From positions 645,830 through 709,829 of the forward strand of contig NZ_PEBI01000001.1 in the NCBI RefSeq assembly GCF_002802875.1: 64,000 bases of DNA, read 5' to 3'. The notes under the pieces are model-generated. The model was not told where the DNA came from. It saw only the letters and a list, made by a program, of their open reading frames with translations, and searched no databases. Shown piece by piece: positions 8,213 through 17,078 of this stretch (position 1 is the stretch's first letter; the number at the start of each line of letters is the position of its first letter). Source of the stretch: Bifidobacterium primatium (GTDB lineage Bacteria > Actinomycetota > Actinomycetes > Actinomycetales > Bifidobacteriaceae). Position numbers and translations under genes: made by a program.

Positions 8213-9202
8213 TCACTTTCCCAGCTTGGAGAGTATACGTTTCTTCCAGAACCGAACTTCGCCCCGCATGATCTTCCGACGATGCGATAGCTCATTGCTC
8301 AGTCGCCTCCACCGAATCGACTTGAAATTCTCCGCAGTGACCTCCTCCACTTCCAATGGCTCGAACGAACCGGGAAGAATCTTGTAATGCATGGCATCGT
8401 CGCCATCGATGCGCACATCCATATCACGACGCTGGAAGTGCATGTACATCAGTTCCTGGGTGGCGAATTCCCCAAGACGGAAATAACTCCGGGACAATAC
8501 ACCGTTGTCCCATGTATATACGGCGTGCAGGGGCGCTTCCGTCATGAAGACCCCCAAGGATGAATCGAAATGCGTAAGCTCGAACCGCTCCGCTTTGGCA
8601 CGTGTATTGCCGGAAAGATCGGTCAGATAGATCGGCAATCCGTGCTCCTGATAGATACGGTTGATGTTGGTGGGCAGATAGCTTTCATCGAAAGTGAAAC
8701 CACGTGTCGACTGCAGCACTTCCTGGTATATGGGCCGGTTGTTCAGCGGCAGCATGAATCGGCGGTTGTTTTCCTCGGTGTTGCGCATCAGGGACAGATG
8801 TCCGACCGCGAAAATCTTGTCATACTCGTCAAGCATCTCTGCGGTAATGAAATGACCGAGCTTGCCGAACACCAAATCACAATCGCAATATCCCCAGAAT
8901 CGGTATTCCTTCAGATACTCCGCAAAGATGTACCCGTACATCGGTCTCAAATCGCACAACTTGTATGGCGCCTTGAGAGCGACGGGGAAGTCGAACCGCT
9001 CACTGGCGCGCTGCTGCATATCCGCAAACGTCTCATAGTGCACGTGCACATTGGCCGGATAATCGTATGCGGTATGGTCGTCGGTGAACAACAGCCAATC
9101 GTATTCCGGATTCTTTCCACATGAGTTCAGAAACAGTTGGAAATAGTTGGGCATCTTGCCGTAATACGGCAGGATGAATGCGCATAGACGTTTTTCAGGC
9201 AT
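8213..9202 (-). CDS. DUF6625-type glycosyltransferase-like protein
   Basis: A 329-residue soluble protein. It has a GT-A-like plan: a start with L-P-Y-Y-G-K, D-W-L-L-F-T-D-D near residue 35, Y-K-L-C-D-L-R-P near 79, and F-W-G-Y-C-D-C-D-L-V-F-G, whose D-C-D is a candidate metal-binding DXD. This arrangement is known from DUF6625 proteins encoded in capsule and exopolysaccharide loci. It probably adds one sugar to the lipid-linked unit; the sugar is unknown. RBS AAAGG precedes the ATG. It lies between the GT2 and flippase genes with short gaps. Confidence 0.7.
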   Translation of the reverse strand: MPEKRLCAFILPYYGKMPNYFQLFLNSCGKNPEYDWLLFTDDHTAYDYPANVHVHYETFADMQQRASERFDFPVALKAPYKLCDLRPMYGYIFAEYLKEYRFWGYCDCDLVFGKLGHFITAEMLDEYDKIFAVGHLSLMRNTEENNRRFMLPLNNRPIYQEVLQSTRGFTFDESYLPTNINRIYQEHGLPIYLTDLSGNTRAKAERFELTHFDSSLGVFMTEAPLHAVYTWDNGVLSRSYFRLGEFATQELMYMHFQRRDMDVRIDGDDAMHYKILPGSFEPLEVEEVTAENFKSIRWRRLSNELSHRRKIMRGEVRFWKKRILSKLGK

Positions 9203-9221
9203 GATAATGACCTTTCATCAA

Positions 9222-10238
9222 TCAACGTGTCGAACGGCTGGAGATGCGGTGATACGCTCGTGGCGTTGTGGCCATGAGCAGGATTCGGGCCTTGCGGCCG
9301 AACGATAGCGAACGGTCGCGCAATACCGGCGGCACGGTCCGGGCCAGTGCCTTGCGGCATCGTCTGATGGCGGCCGCGTCGGCTCGCTTGCCAAGCAGGT
9401 CGTAGAGTACGTCGTACCAGCCTTGCATACGGCAGTATGCGAGCGCCGCTGCATCGCCATAGCCCTGTGATTCCAGGTATTCGCAGCACAGTTCGGCGAT
9501 ACGGGCCTTGTCGAAGCTGTGCTCGTTCACCGATGCCGTGGTGATGGAGTTCTCGCGGATGCGGTAACGGTACAGCGGCTTGGCGCTGAAGTACAGTCCG
9601 CCCATGGTGTTGTAGACGCGGCTAAGCACGAAGTAATCCTCACTGTTCAGCCCTTCCGGGAAGCGTATGGCTTCCGTTCCTCGGAAGAATCGTGCGTCGA
9701 ACAGCTTGTTCCATACGGCGCTGGCCATGCGTTCGTAGTGGTAGAGGAACGACCGCAGGGCGTTGGCACGGGTGAAGACCTTGTTCGGCAGCGCGGCGTC
9801 GATATGGTCTTCGTGCCCGTCGTCGAATACTTTGACGGTGCCGCACATGGCCACGTCAACGCCGTCATGTTCCCGAATCCAACGATGCATGGTCTCGATC
9901 ATGTCGGGTTCGATGGTGTCGTCGCTGTCGACGAAGGCGATGTAATCGCCCTTGGCGACGTCGAGTCCGGCATTGCGGGCGGATGAAAGACCGCCGTTGG
10001 CTTTGTGGACCGTACGTATGCGATCATCCCGTTCGGTCCACTGTTCGCAGAGTTCCGGGCAACGGTCGGGCGAACCGTCGTCCACGAGGATGATTTCCAG
10101 ATTGCGGTAGGTCTGGTTCACGATACTGGCGACGCAGTCGGCAAGATACTGTTCGACCTTGTAGACCGGCACGATGACGCTGATCAATGGTGCCGATGCC
10201 GATGTCCGGCCGCCGGCCATGGTGTCCTTCTCGCTCAT
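9222..10238 (-). CDS. family 2 glycosyltransferase
   Basis: A 338-residue cytoplasmic enzyme with the GT-A signature: S-V-I-V-P-V-Y near residue 19, L-V-D-D-G-S near 50, the nucleotide-sugar segment N-G-G-L-S-S-A-R-N-A-G, and the DXD variant F-V-D-S-D-D near 101. W-N-K-L-F follows, as in many EpsJ/CpsI-like enzymes. It should extend the lipid-linked oligosaccharide; donor and acceptor cannot be read. Its ATG overlaps the nitroreductase stop as ATGA, indicating translational coupling. Confidence 0.9.
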   Translation of the reverse strand: MSEKDTMAGGRTSASAPLISVIVPVYKVEQYLADCVASIVNQTYRNLEIILVDDGSPDRCPELCEQWTERDDRIRTVHKANGGLSSARNAGLDVAKGDYIAFVDSDDTIEPDMIETMHRWIREHDGVDVAMCGTVKVFDDGHEDHIDAALPNKVFTRANALRSFLYHYERMASAVWNKLFDARFFRGTEAIRFPEGLNSEDYFVLSRVYNTMGGLYFSAKPLYRYRIRENSITTASVNEHSFDKARIAELCCEYLESQGYGDAAALAYCRMQGWYDVLYDLLGKRADAAAIRRCRKALARTVPPVLRDRSLSFGRKARILLMATTPRAYHRISSRSTR

Positions 10239-11248
10239 GCGTGCACCGTCACGATGCTGTCGGCGGCGAAACGCTGCGATTTGCAGGTCATCACCTCATC
10301 ACGGAAATGCCCCACGGCGATGTACATGACGAGGAATTCACTGTCGGGGACGCCGAGTAGCTTGCGGGTGGCTTCATCACGCTTCATGGGCAGCATGGTG
10401 TTGAGAGGGCAGGCGGCCAGCCCCTGTTCCTCGAGGGCCAGCAGCAGGGACATGCCGAACAGACCACCATCGGTGTAGCCTTCGTTGCGTTCGTCCTGAT
10501 TCATGAATGCCTGGTTGTCGGCGGTGATGAGCACCAGCGCCGGCGGCATCGGGTATCCGCGGAATCCTCCCTGCAATGGCATGGCGTGACGGATAAGCTG
10601 CGGGTTGGTGATGATGTGCACGCGGGTGGGCTGGCGGTTGCACACGGATGGCGTACGCATGGCGATGTCCACGGCCTTGGTGATTTCCGAGGCGGATACC
10701 GATTCATCGGCGAACTCGCGCACGGAATGGCGTTTCTCCATCAGCTGCGTGAACGTCAGGGAATCGTTGTGTCGTTTGTCGGATGACCGAATGACCATGG
10801 CGCCGCCGGTCGTGTTCTCCGTGGCCGCGATGGCGTTCCATGTCGCCGCATCAAACAGGTCGCGCATATATGTCAGATCGACGTGTGCGGCTTCGTGCCG
10901 GACACGGTATTCATGCAACGATGAGATTGCCGTCTGGTAGACGTCATTATGGGCAATATCGGAATCGACTGCACGCAGGGCGGCCATGAGCGGTGCCATC
11001 TGTGCAAGCACGCCTTTGCCGAATCCGTAGCGAAAGTCGGTATGGCTCAGGCCTTTCTCAATCTGATGGGTGAAGAAGATGATGCGGGTTTCCAGGTGTT
11101 CCTGTCGCATGGAGCCGCGGCGGGCATAGTTCCGACGGAATCGCCTCATCTGATGCGCGGTTTCATGGTGCAGCTTCATATCGGCTTCAAGACCGCGCAG
11201 CCGAGCAATGAGGCTTTCGGGAATCAGTTTTTTGATGGTTTCCTTCAT
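10235..11248 (-). CDS. nitroreductase-family protein associated with pyruvyl transferase
   Basis: A 337-residue protein. The C-terminal ~190 residues match the FMN-dependent nitroreductase fold: K-R-H-S-V-R-E-F near residue 172, M-R-T-P-S-V-C-N-R-Q-P, and G-L-A-A-C-P-L near 278. The N-terminal ~150 residues are a less conserved helical extension (L-E-T-R-I-I-F-F-T-H-Q-I-E-K-G). Such fused proteins are often encoded beside polysaccharide pyruvyl transferases, as here, but their reaction is not established. RBS GGAAAGAG precedes the ATG. It is located 18 nt after the pyruvyl-transferase gene and overlaps the GT2 gene. Confidence 0.8.
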   Translation of the reverse strand: MKETIKKLIPESLIARLRGLEADMKLHHETAHQMRRFRRNYARRGSMRQEHLETRIIFFTHQIEKGLSHTDFRYGFGKGVLAQMAPLMAALRAVDSDIAHNDVYQTAISSLHEYRVRHEAAHVDLTYMRDLFDAATWNAIAATENTTGGAMVIRSSDKRHNDSLTFTQLMEKRHSVREFADESVSASEITKAVDIAMRTPSVCNRQPTRVHIITNPQLIRHAMPLQGGFRGYPMPPALVLITADNQAFMNQDERNEGYTDGGLFGMSLLLALEEQGLAACPLNTMLPMKRDEATRKLLGVPDSEFLVMYIAVGHFRDEVMTCKSQRFAADSIVTVHA

Positions 11249-11266
11249 CGTATGCTCTTTCCGTAA

Positions 11267-12406
11267 TCAGTCGGCCAATGCCTTGGTGAGGAATTCCGTG
11301 CAGCGTGCCTTTTCCTCGGCGAGCTTCGGTCGCACCTGCGTGAAATCGATGGCTTCGTCATGCCACTGCATGCCTTCGATGAGCTGCTGCTTCTCCAGCC
11401 CGCAGGTGGCGAGCAGGGAGCTCATGCGGTCATCCATGTTCACCTTGCCGTTGCGAATGCCACGAACCACGTGGAACTGCTTCTCGAACAGGATGGAGAA
11501 CGCGGTGCCGTGGAACGATGCCGTAAGCACATGGTCGGCGTGACGGATGAGGCTGAGGTAATGATTGGGAGCCGCCACATCGAGCATGTGGAAGCCATAC
11601 TTCTCAAGACCATACGACTTGTTGCCGGTGAACATCACATACACGGGCAGCCCGGTCTCCTTGGCATATGCCTGCACCGCCTTGGCGGCACTGTCATTGA
11701 GCTCGATGGAGTCGATGGCGTAGTAGAAGATGTATGGCTCGTCGACCAATCGGGGTGCGGTAATCGCCTCGTAGTCCTTCTGTTCGAGCAGCAGTGTCGG
11801 GTCGATGACCTGCGTCACCGGCTGGTCGATCAGCGGCTGGAGATACTCCTGTGCGGACTTCTCACGCACGGAAACGGCACGATAATCGGCGAGCAGCCTG
11901 CGGTACCGGTCGGCGAGCGCCGTATCGCCACGCTTGTCGAGGATGTGTCCGCCCATGCTGGAGGCGTAGGAAACCTTGGGTTTCGCATGCACGAAGTTGA
12001 GGAAGTAGGCATCGCTGTAATCCCAGGCGTCCGTGTTCCAGATCTGATCGCTGCCGGAGACGAACACGTCGTACTGTGCTTCGAGGTCTCCCATCTGGGA
12101 TGGGTCCTCGTAGAACTTCGGCGTGAGGGAGAGCGCCGAGTCAATCAGATTCGTGAAGTCGTCGTGACGCTGCTGAATCAGCTTGTGATGGAAGAACGCG
12201 TACAGATTCTTGGCGATGTCCTTCGGTCCGGAGACCTTCTTGTATACGTCATACAGATACTGCTGACGCGGTGTGGAGAAGTTGATGATGTCGCATTCGT
12301 AACCGAGCTGCTGAATCTTCCGTTGCGTGGCGTACGCCTGCAGGAACGATCCGTTGTTGTGCGCGGCATGATAGGTGATGAGCGCGGCTTTCTTGTTTTC
12401 GGTCAT
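11267..12406 (-). CDS. polysaccharide pyruvyl transferase family protein
   Basis: A 379-residue cytoplasmic enzyme. V-S-G-S-D-Q-I-W-N near residue 115 and T-A-S-F-H-G-T-A-F-S-I near 296 are the hallmark motifs of the polysaccharide pyruvyl transferase family (WcaK/CsaB-like), which transfers pyruvate from phosphoenolpyruvate to a sugar as a ketal or cooperates in related modifications. The result would be acidic groups on the exopolysaccharide. RBS AAGGAC lies 7 nt before the ATG. It sits between a GT4 gene and the nitroreductase gene in the operon. Confidence 0.88.
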   Translation of the reverse strand: MTENKKAALITYHAAHNNGSFLQAYATQRKIQQLGYECDIINFSTPRQQYLYDVYKKVSGPKDIAKNLYAFFHHKLIQQRHDDFTNLIDSALSLTPKFYEDPSQMGDLEAQYDVFVSGSDQIWNTDAWDYSDAYFLNFVHAKPKVSYASSMGGHILDKRGDTALADRYRRLLADYRAVSVREKSAQEYLQPLIDQPVTQVIDPTLLLEQKDYEAITAPRLVDEPYIFYYAIDSIELNDSAAKAVQAYAKETGLPVYVMFTGNKSYGLEKYGFHMLDVAAPNHYLSLIRHADHVLTASFHGTAFSILFEKQFHVVRGIRNGKVNMDDRMSSLLATCGLEKQQLIEGMQWHDEAIDFTQVRPKLAEEKARCTEFLTKALAD

Positions 12407-12431
12407 ATGTGGTCCTTACTCGGGTGGGTTG

Positions 12432-13523
12432 TTACTTGCAGACGTCGTTCAACAGTCGCCGCCACTGCTCGATGATTGCCGCCTTGCCGAAGCGTTCGGC
12501 GCCGTCGAGAGCATGGGCGGCATAGCTTGCGCGTCGCTCGGCATCATCGATCAGCCGGTTGATGGCAGCCGCCGTGGCGTCGATGTCACCGACGGCGGTC
12601 AAATCGCCGTTCACGCCATCGGCGACGATTTCGGCGGGACCGGTCTCGCAGTCGAAGCTCACGATGGGCAGCTTGTACGCCTTGGCTTCGAGCAGTACCA
12701 TGGGCAGGCCCTCAAATCGGGAGGTCATGACGAACATGGCGGCCTTGCGGTAGTAATCCCCCATGTTGTCCGCACGGCCGTGGAAAACCAGCTGGCCGGC
12801 ATGGTCGGTTCCGGCGGCCTTGCGCTCGAGCATCTCGCGGTCCTCGCCTTCGCCGAGCACGAGCCAACGCCAGTCGGGATGCTGCGGCAGCACCTTGGCG
12901 GCCACGTCCACGAGCATGTCGAAACCCTTCTGGTAGGTCAGGCGGCCGGAGCTGATGATGAGCTTGGATTCGGCGTCATACCGCGGGGCCGGCGCGACCG
13001 TCTGCATCGGGTTGGGAATGGCCACGGCCGGGCACCGCAGTTTGAGATTGCTCTCATACAGTCGTTTGTCCGCTTCGGTGAGCGTGACGATGGCGTCGGC
13101 GCGGCGGGCGGCCCATCGTCGAGTGAGCTTGCGGTAGGGCACACCGGGGTTCTGGTTGAAGTTGAAGTGCTCCCACGAGATGACCTTCACACCGGTCCTG
13201 CGCTTCAACGGCAGGGAGTACATGTCGAGGATGCCGTCGATATCGATGAGCACGTCGATATCATGCTGCCTCACGAGCGCACGCAGACGACGGACCGTAT
13301 CGAAGTAATGCTGGATGCCGTGGGTGACGGTCGGGTACACCGTATGACGTTCGATGTGTCCGTCGATGGCGAAGAACGGTTCAGGATTCTCCTCGAACAG
13401 GCTGACGAAGGAGATACGATCCGTTGTCTCCTCAACCAGCGCATTGGCAATCATGATGGAGACGTTTTCGGTGCCGCCGGAACGGGTGATGTCACCGGAG
13501 AAGAACGCGATGTGGCGGGTCAT
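12432..13523 (-). CDS. family 4 glycosyltransferase
   Basis: A 363-residue GT-B enzyme. The N-domain starts with a G-G-T-E-N acceptor loop, and the C-domain has S-G-R-L-T-Y-Q-K-G-F-D near residue 193 and the EX7E motif in F-E-G-L-P-M-V-L-L-E-A near 282. This is the usual layout of retaining GT4 enzymes that use UDP- or GDP-sugars. I choose the ATG at 13523 (AGGAG 7 nt upstream, TGATG overlap with the preceding stop) over the GTG at 13526. Its role is sugar addition during exopolysaccharide unit assembly. Confidence 0.9.
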   Translation of the reverse strand: MTRHIAFFSGDITRSGGTENVSIMIANALVEETTDRISFVSLFEENPEPFFAIDGHIERHTVYPTVTHGIQHYFDTVRRLRALVRQHDIDVLIDIDGILDMYSLPLKRRTGVKVISWEHFNFNQNPGVPYRKLTRRWAARRADAIVTLTEADKRLYESNLKLRCPAVAIPNPMQTVAPAPRYDAESKLIISSGRLTYQKGFDMLVDVAAKVLPQHPDWRWLVLGEGEDREMLERKAAGTDHAGQLVFHGRADNMGDYYRKAAMFVMTSRFEGLPMVLLEAKAYKLPIVSFDCETGPAEIVADGVNGDLTAVGDIDATAAAINRLIDDAERRASYAAHALDGAERFGKAAIIEQWRRLLNDVCK

Positions 13524-14134
13524 CACTCGTCTCCTTGCTGTGTGGAACGTACGGCATAGTGGTCGTCGGGGAGAAGCTCATCGCCGAGATTGTGGCAGTA
13601 ACCGTCGGTTGCATCATCCCGGTGAATCACGCGTGCGGGATTGCCGACGACGATGCTGTGATCGGGAACATCGAAGTTCACGTAGGCGTTCGGTGCGATG
13701 AGCACGTCATTGCCGATATGAATGTTGCCGACGATGACCGCATTGGAACCGACCCACACGCGATTGCCCAGTGTCGGCACGCCTTTACGCCGGCCACGGT
13801 TCTCCTGACCGATGACCACGCCGGGGCTCAGGTTCACGTTGCTGCCGAGCGTGGCCCTGCCATTGACGATGACGGTGCCACGATGGCCGATGAACAGCCC
13901 CAGACCGATATTGGCGCCATATCCGATCTGGAATCCCGTCTTCTTGGAGAGATTCAGCAGTCGCCAACGATACCAATAATGCAGCAGTCCATTGGGATGC
14001 GCCTGGGCCTTGCGCAGCATGGTGGTATAGCGGAACCCCTGCTGCGCGAATCGTAGTTTCATGTAGGAGAGCATGCCGGGGTTGCTTCCGTATCGGCGGG
14101 CGTCGCCGGCGATGAATCGCTTGGCATCGGTCAT
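13523..14134 (-). CDS. serine O-acetyltransferase-like hexapeptide acetyltransferase
   Basis: A 203-residue protein. A left-handed beta-helix of hexapeptide repeats covers roughly residues 70-165 (G-A-N-I-G-L-G, G-S-N-V-N-L, G-N-R-V-W-V-G, G-N-D-V-L-I-A), preceded by a helical part and ending V-V-G-N-P-A-R-V as in CysE-like enzymes. It should transfer acetyl from acetyl-CoA to a sugar hydroxyl or amine. The open frame runs to 14305, but the ATG at 14134 has GGAAGGAG upstream and an ATGA overlap with the polymerase gene. Confidence 0.85.
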   Translation of the reverse strand: MTDAKRFIAGDARRYGSNPGMLSYMKLRFAQQGFRYTTMLRKAQAHPNGLLHYWYRWRLLNLSKKTGFQIGYGANIGLGLFIGHRGTVIVNGRATLGSNVNLSPGVVIGQENRGRRKGVPTLGNRVWVGSNAVIVGNIHIGNDVLIAPNAYVNFDVPDHSIVVGNPARVIHRDDATDGYCHNLGDELLPDDHYAVRSTQQGDE

Positions 14135-15345
14135 GATACGGCTCCTTCCAAAACGTCGTCCTTGGGGGCGAAGAACTTCAATCGCTGGTTGTTGCTGAGA
14201 ATCAGCAGATGCAGCACCGGGAACGTGGCGGATTCGTGACGCACCCACGAGCCGAAGTCCGGTTCGAAGATGAACGACGCCAACGCGTAGCCGATGAACA
14301 CGCACAGCGCGAGGAACTGCGACTTGTCGTGCACCTTGTTGATTCGCCGCAGCAGATGGACCATGTAGAACGTGATGAGCAGCTGGAAGACGAAGAATGG
14401 CAGATAGTACATGCCCTTCAGCATCAATTCGACCGGCAACAGCATACGAATCGCATTGACGAGGTAATTCGCCATGAAAATCGGCAGACCGTCACCGGGA
14501 ATCCAGTTCTTAATCAGTGTCTGCGAATCGGCACTGCCGTCAAAGGCCGTCAAGTAGCCGGCGCGCAGACCAATCATCTGCTGATATTCGCTGGGCATGA
14601 TGGCCTGCGCGACCACCATCATCGCGTAGATGCCGAGGAAGCAGATCACACAGATCGCCGCGACGGTCGGCGCGTTGAAATCACCCTTGCTCAGACGGAA
14701 CATCGACAGCAGCACGAACACGAACAGCACGAGCGCGGCGATAAGCACGTAATATTCGCGGAAGAACGTGCTTTCGTAATACAGCACCGCGCAGCTCAGA
14801 CCGATCTTCAGTATGGAACTATCGATCGGCAGAATCAGGATGATATAGACCGCGAAGAAGAACGCGAACTGGATGATGTCCTTGCCGATGTTGAACACGT
14901 AGATGTTCAGCAGACCCGTCGCCGCGAGAATGAAAATCGACTGGAGGAAGTCGGGGCTGTCCACGCGGATGACCATGAGGAACACCAGAATGGTGAAGAT
15001 GACGCCGAGCGTGAACGACCAGTCGAGCATGGTCTGGAAGCCGAACACATTCAGACTCTTGAACAGGTCGGCGGCCACACGATACGTGCCCTCCCACTCG
15101 TCCACGGTCGCCGAATCGATGGACATGCCGAGAATGCGGTTGTTGTCGTAGAAATACTTCGGCGGCAGCACAAACGCGACCATGATCTTAGCCACGATGG
15201 CGACAAGCGGCACCAGCGCGAGCACGATGTTCTTGTCTCGCGCGGCACGACGGCGCAGGGCCAGCTGCGTGGCCTTGCGCGTCGGGTGCTGACGTCGGCG
15301 ACCCGCATTCGAGCCGCCGGCGGTAAAGGACCGGGGTTGGCTCAT
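14131..15345 (-). CDS. EpsG/Wzy-like polysaccharide polymerase
   Basis: A 404-residue membrane protein: a basic N-terminal tail (about 35 residues), then about ten hydrophobic segments. The segment F-N-I-G-K-D-I-I-Q-F-A-F-F near residue 137, followed by F-F-R-E-Y-Y, is like the conserved core of EpsG-type polymerases, which join flipped repeat units outside the membrane. It is a second polymerase candidate besides the + strand gene at 2209. The start at 15345 overlaps the previous stop as ATGA; the longer frame to 15819 lies in the fusion gene and is not used. Confidence 0.82.
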   Translation of the reverse strand: MSQPRSFTAGGSNAGRRRQHPTRKATQLALRRRAARDKNIVLALVPLVAIVAKIMVAFVLPPKYFYDNNRILGMSIDSATVDEWEGTYRVAADLFKSLNVFGFQTMLDWSFTLGVIFTILVFLMVIRVDSPDFLQSIFILAATGLLNIYVFNIGKDIIQFAFFFAVYIILILPIDSSILKIGLSCAVLYYESTFFREYYVLIAALVLFVFVLLSMFRLSKGDFNAPTVAAICVICFLGIYAMMVVAQAIMPSEYQQMIGLRAGYLTAFDGSADSQTLIKNWIPGDGLPIFMANYLVNAIRMLLPVELMLKGMYYLPFFVFQLLITFYMVHLLRRINKVHDKSQFLALCVFIGYALASFIFEPDFGSWVRHESATFPVLHLLILSNNQRLKFFAPKDDVLEGAVS

Positions 15346-17078
15346 GCGCGGCTCCCGCCCGCCTGCGCCGAACGCTCCGCCTTCGCCAGCTCCCCGAGGT
15401 AGAACTTCTGCAGCCACTGGGCGTTGGCGGTGATGTCGAATCCGGCCTTCGTCACGAGCTCGGGGCCCTGCGCACGGTCGGCGATCTTCGGCGCATCGGC
15501 CTGGGCAAGGATACGCTTCGCCCATTCGTCCGGTTCGGCATCCAGCGGCACGATCTGCACGTTGCCGGTCACGTCGCATTGGGCGGGCACGCGGTCGGAG
15601 ATCGTGCACGGCAGGCCGGCTGACTGGGCCTCGATCATCGTGACGGGCAGTCCTTCGAACAGGCTCGGCAGCACGAATGCGTCCATGCCCTGCATCAGAC
15701 GGTTCACGTCCTCGCGCACGCCGAGGAAGCGCACGGCGTCGTGCAGGCCGAGTCCGTCGACCTTGGCACGGATACGGTTCTTCAGTTCGTCGTTGAGCTC
15801 GCCGCCGCCGACCAGCCACAGCTCGCTGCTCGGGCGCTGGCGATGCACTTCGGCGAAGATGTCGATAAGGAACTCATGGTTCTTCTGCGGGAAGAAGCGG
15901 CCCACATGGCCGAGGACGAACGTGCCTTCGGCCGTGCCGACCTCCGCGCGCACTTCGGCGGCGACGGCCGGGTCGTAGCGGTAGAGCGCGGTGTCGATGG
16001 CGTTGCGCTGCTGGATCACGCGACCACGGTTCTTTTTGCCGAACAGCCAGTCGCCGGCCTCCTCTCCGCACGCGAACATATGCGTCACGTACTTCGGCAG
16101 GCGGAAGCGGAAGTACTCGCGGAAAATCGACTTCAGGTCGAATCCGACCGGTCGGTTGTGCGCGTGCGCGATGCGTACGGGAACGCCAAGCTTGGCGGCC
16201 TCGCGCAGGCCGAAATAGCTGCGCTCCTCAAGGTTGGAGTGCACGATGCGATATTCGGGATGTCTGCGCAGAAAGTCGCGAATCTGACGCTTGTACTTGC
16301 CGAAATACTGCGGATACATCGGACACATGCGGTAGATATGCCCGCCCATGGCCTCGATCTCGTCCTCGTATGCGGCACGGTAGTCGCGGTTGACGAGAAA
16401 ATCGTACGTCACCTTGCTGCGGTCCATATGGCGCATGTAGTTCATCATCATGGTCTCGGCACCTCCGCGGTCCATGACGGTGTCGAGTACGAGCACGCGG
16501 GTGGGGTTTCCCTTCCTTTCCAGATTTCCCTGGCAGGGGGAACTGTCAGGCGCATCCTGACCGAGAGGGTTGCCGCCCTTGCCATTTCCATCCCGACGAA
16601 TCGGTTTCACGTGAAACATCGCGCCCATACGCACGACGGAGTCGGCAGGGATATCGCCGGAAATCACGCAGCCGGCGCCGATTACGGTGTTGTCGCCGAT
16701 CGTCGAACCCTTGAGAATCGTCACATTGCTGCCGATCCAGCAATGACGGCCGATGGTCACCGCCGCTTCGGAATATCCCTGCTCCTTGATGGCGACGGTC
16801 GGGTCGGCGAACCGATGGTTGTGGTCGTATACATGCACGTTCTCGCCGAAGATGGTCTCGCTGCCGATCTCGATGCGCTTGCGTGCATGCAGACCGCAGC
16901 CGTTATTGAAGAACACGTTGTCGCCGATGACGATCTCGCCGCCGTTCTCCACGGTCGCCTGGAATCCACGACGCATATGGAACGCCTTGCCCCAGCGCAT
17001 ATGACGGCCGTATACGACGCGATACAGCGCCTTCAGCATCAATCCGGTGAATCGGTACCATGCCTTGATGAGTATCAT
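15342..17078 (-). CDS. fusion of hexapeptide acyltransferase and family 4 glycosyltransferase
   Basis: A 578-residue two-domain protein. Residues ~45-152 are a hexapeptide beta-helix acyltransferase (I-G-D-N-V-F-F-N, D-H-N-H-R-F, G-R-H-C-W-I-G, G-D-N-T-V-I-G-A). Residues ~155-190 form a Gly/Asn/Pro linker. Residues ~191-565 are a GT-B glycosyltransferase with G-G-A-E near 204 and the EX7E motif in F-E-G-L-P-V-T-M-I-E-A-Q. The frame is open throughout with no stop in the linker. AAGGAGG lies upstream of the ATG at 17078, which overlaps the previous stop by 4 nt. It may transfer a sugar and acylate it in one protein. The linker DNA contains a parS-like site. Confidence 0.88.
   Translation of the reverse strand: MILIKAWYRFTGLMLKALYRVVYGRHMRWGKAFHMRRGFQATVENGGEIVIGDNVFFNNGCGLHARKRIEIGSETIFGENVHVYDHNHRFADPTVAIKEQGYSEAAVTIGRHCWIGSNVTILKGSTIGDNTVIGAGCVISGDIPADSVVRMGAMFHVKPIRRDGNGKGGNPLGQDAPDSSPCQGNLERKGNPTRVLVLDTVMDRGGAETMMMNYMRHMDRSKVTYDFLVNRDYRAAYEDEIEAMGGHIYRMCPMYPQYFGKYKRQIRDFLRRHPEYRIVHSNLEERSYFGLREAAKLGVPVRIAHAHNRPVGFDLKSIFREYFRFRLPKYVTHMFACGEEAGDWLFGKKNRGRVIQQRNAIDTALYRYDPAVAAEVRAEVGTAEGTFVLGHVGRFFPQKNHEFLIDIFAEVHRQRPSSELWLVGGGELNDELKNRIRAKVDGLGLHDAVRFLGVREDVNRLMQGMDAFVLPSLFEGLPVTMIEAQSAGLPCTISDRVPAQCDVTGNVQIVPLDAEPDEWAKRILAQADAPKIADRAQGPELVTKAGFDITANAQWLQKFYLGELAKAERSAQAGGSRA
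16603..16618. promoter_or_regulatory. parS-like ParB-binding site
   Basis: GTTTCACGTGAAAC at 16604-16617 is a perfect 14-bp palindrome. On the minus strand the 16-mer TGTTTCACGTGAAACC differs from the bacterial parS consensus TGTTTCACGTGAAACA at the last base only. It lies inside the coding sequence for the linker of the acyltransferase-GT4 fusion and encodes M-F-H-V-K-P. An exact 14-mer is unlikely by chance in 64 kb. ParB binding itself is inferred. Confidence 0.75.
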
